The translations under genes and the position numbers were made by a program. Below are positions 32,941-37,563 of a stretch of DNA of 37,563 nucleotides, in pieces (within the stretch, counting starts at the first letter, position 1; each line of letters starts with the position of its first letter). Source of the stretch: Deltaproteobacteria bacterium (GTDB lineage: Bacteria > Desulfobacterota > Desulfobacteria > Desulfobacterales > SpSt-501); NCBI GenBank assembly GCA_016219005.1, contig JACRCN010000092.1, forward strand, positions 1-37,563, given 5' to 3'. The notes beneath the pieces are model-generated. The model did no database searches, was not told where the DNA came from, and worked only from the letters and a program-made list of their open reading frames with translations.

Positions 32941-35900
32941 GCGGTCGATGGGTTGCGTTTTGAAATTGGAGGAAGGGGCGCGTCCGATCCGGTCGACCCG
33001 GCGGGTTCGCGGACCGGGCGTTTCGAATGGTCGCGGGCCACGAGCATGTAGATCGATGGGATGACGAAGAGAGTGAAAAGGGTTCCGACGGCCATGCCGC
33101 CGACGAGCACCAAGCCGATCGAGTTGCGGGCGGCGGCGCCGGCGCCGGTGACCAGGGTCAGCGGGAAGTGCCCGGCAATGGTGGCCCCGCTGGTCATGAG
33201 AATCGGGCGCAGGCGGGTCAGGGCCGCCTCGAGCACAGCCTCGCGTTTGGGGCGGCCCTGCTGCTGGAGCCGGTTGGCGAAATCGACGATCAGGATGCCG
33301 TTCTTCGATACCAGGCCGACGAGGGTCACCAGTCCCACCTGGGAATAAATGTTGAGTGTCGTCGTCCAGCCGCGCGTCCAGAACGGTACGTTCGGGTCGG
33401 GCATCTTCAGGAAGGTGAACATGAGCGCGCCGAACATCGCCAGCGGCACCGAGCCGGCCAGGATGACGAACGGGTCGCGGAAGCTGTTGAACTGTGCTGC
33501 GAGCACGAGGAAGATCAGGACCACGGCCAGCCCAAAGGCGGGCAAAAATTTGTTGCCCTCGGTGCGCAGCTGGCGCGACTCGCCCGTGTAATCGAGCACA
33601 TAGCCCCGGGGCAGGATTTTGGCAGCCTCGTCTTCCAGGAAGCGCAGCGCCTGGTCGAGCGGCCGCAGGGACACGCCGCTGATCTTGACGGCGTTGAGCT
33701 GCTGGAAGCGGTTCAGCGAGCGCGGCACGGTGGAATTGGTGATCGTGGCAATCGTGCTGAGCGGAACCAGTTGTCCGCTCGGCCCGGTGATGTAAATGTT
33801 CTTGAGCTGATCGGGGTTGAGGCGCTCCGCGCGTTTGATCTGCGGGATGACCTTGTAGCTGCGGCCGGCGATGTCGAAACGGTTCACAAAGTTGCCGCCC
33901 ACCATCGATGCGATGTCCGCCGCGACCTGCTGGAGATTGAGGCCGATGTCGGCCGCCCGGTCGCGATCGATGACCAGCTCCGACTGCGGCTGGTCGATCT
34001 TGACGTCGATGATCGGCGGGAAGGCAAACATGCCGCTCTGCGCCGCCCGGATCTGGACCTTTTGGGCAAGGTCGAGGATCTGGGCCGGCTCCGCGGTCGA
34101 CGCGATGACAAACTCCACCGGGAACTGGCCGCCTCCCGGCAGCGCCGGGGGCGTTACCGGGAACATCCGGATGCCCGGGATGGCGCGCAGCTTTCGCTGC
34201 ACCTCCGGCAGGATTTGAAAGGTGGTGCGCGTGCGCTCGCCCCACGGCTTGACCACCATGCCGCCGAAGCCGTTGGCCGGAAACGAGATCTGGAAGGTGA
34301 AGTCCGTTTCCGGCACGCTGTGAAACGCCCGGTTGGCCGCCGCCGCATACTGGCTGGTCTGGTCGAGGGTGGAATTGGCCGCCGCATCGAAGATTCCGAA
34401 AATGACCCCCTGATCCTCGACGGGGGCAAGCTCCACGGGGGACATGATGAACATGGGTACGGCGAGCAGGCTGACGACGCCCCAGATCATGTAGACGGCC
34501 GGGCGCGAGTCGAGGGTGGCGTCGAGCCAGCGACCGTAGACGGCCCGGATACGTTTGAAGTCGCGGGCGATCCGGCCGGCGAGCCCGTGCTCTGCGATCC
34601 CCGATCTCAAGAGCGTGGCCGACATCATGGGCGAGAGCGTGAGGGCGACGACCCCGGAGATGGTGACGGCACCGGCCAGGGTGAAGGCGAACTCGCGGAA
34701 GAGCGAGCCGGTCAGGCCGCCCTGCAGACCGATGGGGGCATAGACGGCCGCCAGGGTGATGGTCATGGCGATGATGGGCCCAACCAGCTCGCGGGCGCCG
34801 AGGAGCGCCGCATCGAGCGGGGACTGGCCTTGGCTCAGATGCCGTTCGACGTTTTCCACCACCACGATGGCATCGTCGACCACCAGCCCCACGGACAGCA
34901 CGATCGCCAGCAGCGTGAGCAGGTTGATGGTGAACCCGAGCACCTGCATCAGGAACACCGCACCGATTAACGACAGGGGGATCGCCACCACCGGGACGAG
35001 CACCGACCGGAGCGAGCCGAGGAAAAGGAAGATGATGACCACCACGATGAGCAGCGTGTCGGTCAGCGTGCTGACCACCTCGTGGATGGCGTCCTTGATG
35101 TAGGCGGTGGCGTCGTAGGCAATGCGCGCCTGCATGCCGCTCGGCAGCTGCTTCTGGATGGCGTCCATCTCGACGCGCACGCGGTCGATCACGTCGAGCG
35201 AGTTGGCGTTGGGCAGGGGCCAGATGCCCATGAACACGGCGGTCTGGCCCGAGAAGCGGACCTCGGTGTCGTAGTCCTCCGCGCCCAGCGCCACCTCGCC
35301 GATGTCCTGCAGCCGCACGACGGCGCCGTCCTGCTCGCGGATGACCAGGCGCTTGAAATCAGCCACGGACCGCAGATCGGTGTTGGCGGTCAGGTTGACC
35401 TGGATGAGCGAGCCCTTGGTGCGGCCGACGGCGGCGAGGTAGTTGTTGTTGGCCAGCGCCTGACGCACCTGGACCGGGCTGATGTTGAGCGCGGCCATGC
35501 GCTCGGGCTTGAGCCAGATGCGCATGGCGAAGGTGCGGGCGCCGAGGATGTCGGCGCGCTGTACGCCGGCGACGGCGGAAAGCCGCGGCTGGACATCGCG
35601 CACCAGGTAGTCGGTAATCTGATTCTGCTGGAGCACGTCGGATCTGAAGCTGAGATAGGCCGAGGCGAACTGGCTGTCGGCCGACTCCACGTTGATGACC
35701 GGCACCTCGGCATCCGGCGGCAGATCGCGGCGGACCTGGTCGACCTTGGCGCTGATTTCCGCGAGCGCCTTGATGGGGTCGTAGTTGAGCTTCAGTCGCA
35801 CGCTGATGGTCGAGGAGCCCTGGGCGCTCTGGGACTGGAGGTAGTCGATGCCGTCGGCCGCCGCGATGGCTCGCTCCAGCGGAGTGGTGATGAACCCGCG

Positions 35901-36077
35901 GATCAGCTCGGCGCTCGCCCCGACGTAGACGGTCGTGACCGTGACGACAGAGTTCTCGCTGCGGGGATACTGGCGGACGTTGAGGGTGCGCATCGCCTGC
36001 AGCCCGGCAATAATGATCAGGAGGTTCACCACCAGGGCAAGAACGGGGCGGCGGATGAAGATGTCGGTAAATTTCAT
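32937..36077 (-). CDS. RND-family (HAE1) efflux transporter
   Basis: Predicted 1046-residue inner-membrane proton-driven pump of the AcrB/MexB type. Seen: N-terminal MKFTDIFIRRPVLALVVNLL, the TM4 proton-relay aspartates in GLVVDDAIVVVENVERH, the repeat-half signature in the second membrane block (LVGLVSKNGILIVDFAN), and two large periplasmic loops. Twelve membrane segments are expected. ATG 36077 begins the conserved N-terminus; an ATG five codons earlier is possible. The adaptor gene lies 67 bases upstream on the same strand. No outer-membrane TolC-like gene is in the window, so a shared channel is likely. Its substrates are not predictable. Confidence 0.94.
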   Translation of the reverse strand: MKFTDIFIRRPVLALVVNLLIIIAGLQAMRTLNVRQYPRSENSVVTVTTVYVGASAELIRGFITTPLERAIAAADGIDYLQSQSAQGSSTISVRLKLNYDPIKALAEISAKVDQVRRDLPPDAEVPVINVESADSQFASAYLSFRSDVLQQNQITDYLVRDVQPRLSAVAGVQRADILGARTFAMRIWLKPERMAALNISPVQVRQALANNNYLAAVGRTKGSLIQVNLTANTDLRSVADFKRLVIREQDGAVVRLQDIGEVALGAEDYDTEVRFSGQTAVFMGIWPLPNANSLDVIDRVRVEMDAIQKQLPSGMQARIAYDATAYIKDAIHEVVSTLTDTLLIVVVIIFLFLGSLRSVLVPVVAIPLSLIGAVFLMQVLGFTINLLTLLAIVLSVGLVVDDAIVVVENVERHLSQGQSPLDAALLGARELVGPIIAMTITLAAVYAPIGLQGGLTGSLFREFAFTLAGAVTISGVVALTLSPMMSATLLRSGIAEHGLAGRIARDFKRIRAVYGRWLDATLDSRPAVYMIWGVVSLLAVPMFIMSPVELAPVEDQGVIFGIFDAAANSTLDQTSQYAAAANRAFHSVPETDFTFQISFPANGFGGMVVKPWGERTRTTFQILPEVQRKLRAIPGIRMFPVTPPALPGGGQFPVEFVIASTAEPAQILDLAQKVQIRAAQSGMFAFPPIIDVKIDQPQSELVIDRDRAADIGLNLQQVAADIASMVGGNFVNRFDIAGRSYKVIPQIKRAERLNPDQLKNIYITGPSGQLVPLSTIATITNSTVPRSLNRFQQLNAVKISGVSLRPLDQALRFLEDEAAKILPRGYVLDYTGESRQLRTEGNKFLPAFGLAVVLIFLVLAAQFNSFRDPFVILAGSVPLAMFGALMFTFLKMPDPNVPFWTRGWTTTLNIYSQVGLVTLVGLVSKNGILIVDFANRLQQQGRPKREAVLEAALTRLRPILMTSGATIAGHFPLTLVTGAGAAARNSIGLVLVGGMAVGTLFTLFVIPSIYMLVARDHSKRPVREPAGSTGSDAPLPPISKRNPSTA

Positions 36078-36116
36078 GGGGTGAACGCACACTCACTGAG
36101 GCGGGTGCAAAGACGC

Positions 36117-36131
36117 CCCGCCCGCGGCGGG
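36117..36131. other. Small GC hairpin between adaptor and pump genes
   Basis: CCCGCC and GGCGGG pair perfectly around a three-base loop in the 67-base gap. It may slow transcription or shield mRNA ends. No T-run follows. Confidence 0.35.
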
Positions 36132-36144
36132 TTGTGCCGCCGAA

Positions 36145-37281
36145 TCAATTGTCGTCCGGCCTGGGAGCGAGCTTGAACTCGGGGGCCAGTGTGTTGTCCT
36201 CGATGACGGATTGGCCGTTGCGCAGCTTGAAAACTCCCGTGCTCACAACCGTATCGCCTTCCTTCAACCCGGAGACGATGGCGACGAAATCGCCGCGTTT
36301 ATCCCCCAGTTGCGCAAACTGCTGGCGCACGGCCTTGCCCGTCTTGCCGCTTTTCTCGTCCGTTTTCTCTTCCACCACAAACACCGAGTCGCTGTAAGGC
36401 GCGTAAAGCACGGCCGTGGCCGGGATCGAGAGGACCTTGGTCCTGGCGGGCATGATCACGGCCACGTTGGCGAACATGCCGGGGCGGAGGCGCTCCTCGG
36501 AATTGGGGATCGTCGCCTGGATGCGGATGTTGCGCGTGGCCGCGTCGACCTGGGGATTGATGGCGGTGATTTTACCGTCAATCGCCTGGCCGGGCAGCGC
36601 ATCGGTGGTCACGCGCACGGGCAGGCCCGGCTGGACCTGTGCGAGCTGCTGCTGCGGCAGGAGAAAATCGACGAAAATCGGGTCAAGCGACTGCAGCGAC
36701 ACGATCGCATCCCCCGGATTGAGCATCTGGCCGACGTTGACCAGGCGGATGCCCAGGCGGCCGCCAAAAGAGGCGCGGATGGTTTTCTTCGCGATGGTCG
36801 CCCGGATGTTGTCGGATTGGGCCACGGCTTGCTTGAACTGTGCGTCGGCGTTGTCGTATTGGGATTGTGAAATGGTTCGCTCGGCCAGGAGTTTGCCCAG
36901 GCGTTCGCGATTGAGTTTCGCAAGCGCCACCGTGGCTTCCGTCGAGCGCAACTGGGCTTCCTCCGAGGAGGTGTCCTGCTGCACCAGGAGTTCTCCGGCG
37001 CGCACCAGCGTGCCCGGCTTGAATGCGATATTTACTATCTTGCCGGCCAGTTCCGCGGTTACCGTTACACCTTGGACCGCCGCCAGCGAACCCACGGAGG
37101 TCAGAACGGACTCCCAGGCCTCGGTGCGCGCCACGGCGGTGGTTACCGGCTCGGGGGGCGGCACCATCTGGCTGCCCTGGGCGATCATCCGGTCGATCTG
37201 CAGCCCCTTGATTCCGCCGAGGAGGCCGACCAGCACCGCCAACCCGGCAAGGGTAAGGATTATGCGCTTCTTCATGCTCAT
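36145..37281 (-). CDS. RND efflux periplasmic adaptor (membrane fusion protein)
   Basis: Predicted 378-residue adaptor. It has an N-terminal basic-hydrophobic anchor (MKKRIILTLAGLAVLVGLLGG), then split lipoyl-like halves (VTAELAGKIVNIAFKPGTLVRAGELLVQQD and IRASFGGRLGIRLVNVGQML) around an alpha-helical hairpin rich in Ala/Leu (about 105-160), followed by beta-barrel (PVRVTTDAL, RPGMFANVAVIMP) and C-terminal membrane-proximal domains. It has no lipobox Cys, so it is anchored by the N-terminal helix. The start may be ATG 37281 or 37275; neither has a strong ribosome site. It is the first gene of the adaptor-pump operon. Confidence 0.93.
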   Translation of the reverse strand: MSMKKRIILTLAGLAVLVGLLGGIKGLQIDRMIAQGSQMVPPPEPVTTAVARTEAWESVLTSVGSLAAVQGVTVTAELAGKIVNIAFKPGTLVRAGELLVQQDTSSEEAQLRSTEATVALAKLNRERLGKLLAERTISQSQYDNADAQFKQAVAQSDNIRATIAKKTIRASFGGRLGIRLVNVGQMLNPGDAIVSLQSLDPIFVDFLLPQQQLAQVQPGLPVRVTTDALPGQAIDGKITAINPQVDAATRNIRIQATIPNSEERLRPGMFANVAVIMPARTKVLSIPATAVLYAPYSDSVFVVEEKTDEKSGKTGKAVRQQFAQLGDKRGDFVAIVSGLKEGDTVVSTGVFKLRNGQSVIEDNTLAPEFKLAPRPDDN

Positions 37282-37392
37282 ATTTAGTAGATGGCCCGAT
37301 ATAGACTGCTTTCCCGGCTGGTGGAAGAACGGCCGGGTTCCGACCTGCGGCGATCTCCGAATTTCGCCTTCTCACTTTGCGCGCAACTTACT

Positions 37393-37420
37393 AACATAAT
37401 GATACGGGCAGCGATGTCAA
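37393..37420 (-). promoter_or_regulatory. Candidate sigma-70 promoter of the RND operon
   Basis: The minus strand has a perfect TTGACA (37415-37420), a 16-base spacer, and TATGTT (37393-37398, 4 of 6), giving a start near 37386, about 105 bases before the adaptor ATG. The rest of 37282-37563 shows no supported gene, regulator or RNA. Confidence 0.5.
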
Positions 37421-37563
37421 TTAGCAGAAAGGCAGGGCCACGCCAAGGAAAATGTGCAGGGATTGACGCACGGCCTTTGCTCGTTGCCAATAGAAGCGTT
37501 TCATAGTATTTTAGACAGGTGTTGCAGTCGTGAATTTGGTCGCTTGCAGTTCCGGGGGGTCCA

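Overview
The window is GC-rich chromosomal DNA, most likely from a sulfate-reducing or syntrophic Desulfobacterota (Desulfobacterales type). That is an inference from gene content: selenocysteine-containing HdrA and MvhD homologues linked to methylenetetrahydrofolate reductases, an ETF/acyl-CoA dehydrogenase/membrane Fe-S oxidoreductase operon, sigma-54 response regulators and archaemetzincin. No rRNA, tRNA, CRISPR array or intact insertion sequence was seen.

Layout. (1) 15-3476, minus strand: sensor kinase, sigma-54 response regulator, archaemetzincin. (2) 3847-6847, plus strand: two overlapping sensor-kinase genes. (3) A structured inverted-repeat element at 6929-7067. (4) 7080-15956, minus strand: an operon reading metF-like(3), hdrA1, mvhD1, metV1, metF1, a receiver-only protein and an AroE-like protein. 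(5) 16321-17691, plus strand: a sigma-54 response regulator. (6) 17882-24572, plus strand: hdrA2, mvhD2, metV2, metF2, closed by a strong terminator. (7) 24845-31415, plus strand: a FadR-type TetR regulator, acyl-CoA dehydrogenase, membrane Fe-S oxidoreductase, etfB, etfA; then ridA and a DHH phosphoesterase. (8) 32937-37281, minus strand: an RND efflux pump and its adaptor.

The centrepiece is a mirror-image pair of hdrA-mvhD-metV-metF clusters flanking one regulator. Both hdrA genes and both mvhD genes carry an in-frame TGA at a conserved cysteine site, each followed by a SECIS-like hairpin, so four selenoproteins are encoded here. Each HdrA is a giant of about 1480-1490 residues: an HdrA flavin module, an inserted GltD/NfnB-like NAD(P)H:flavin module, and a second HdrA module with ferredoxin clusters. 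The two copies differ at the predicted NAD(P)-binding loop (Arg-Arg versus Leu-Glu). They also differ in promoter type: a near-consensus sigma-54 promoter with upstream tandem palindromes for cluster 1, and a near-perfect sigma-70 promoter for cluster 2. The picture suggests two methyl-branch (Wood-Ljungdahl) reductase complexes, one conditional and one housekeeping, that may couple methylene-THF/methyl-THF to NAD(P)H and another carrier by electron bifurcation or confurcation.

The second system is fatty-acyl-CoA oxidation. A TetR/FadR-like repressor with two palindromic operators heads an operon in which acyl-CoA dehydrogenase passes electrons to ETF and then to a membrane Fe-S oxidoreductase that reduces menaquinone. 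Together with a reversed Wood-Ljungdahl pathway this would fit complete oxidation of fatty acids.
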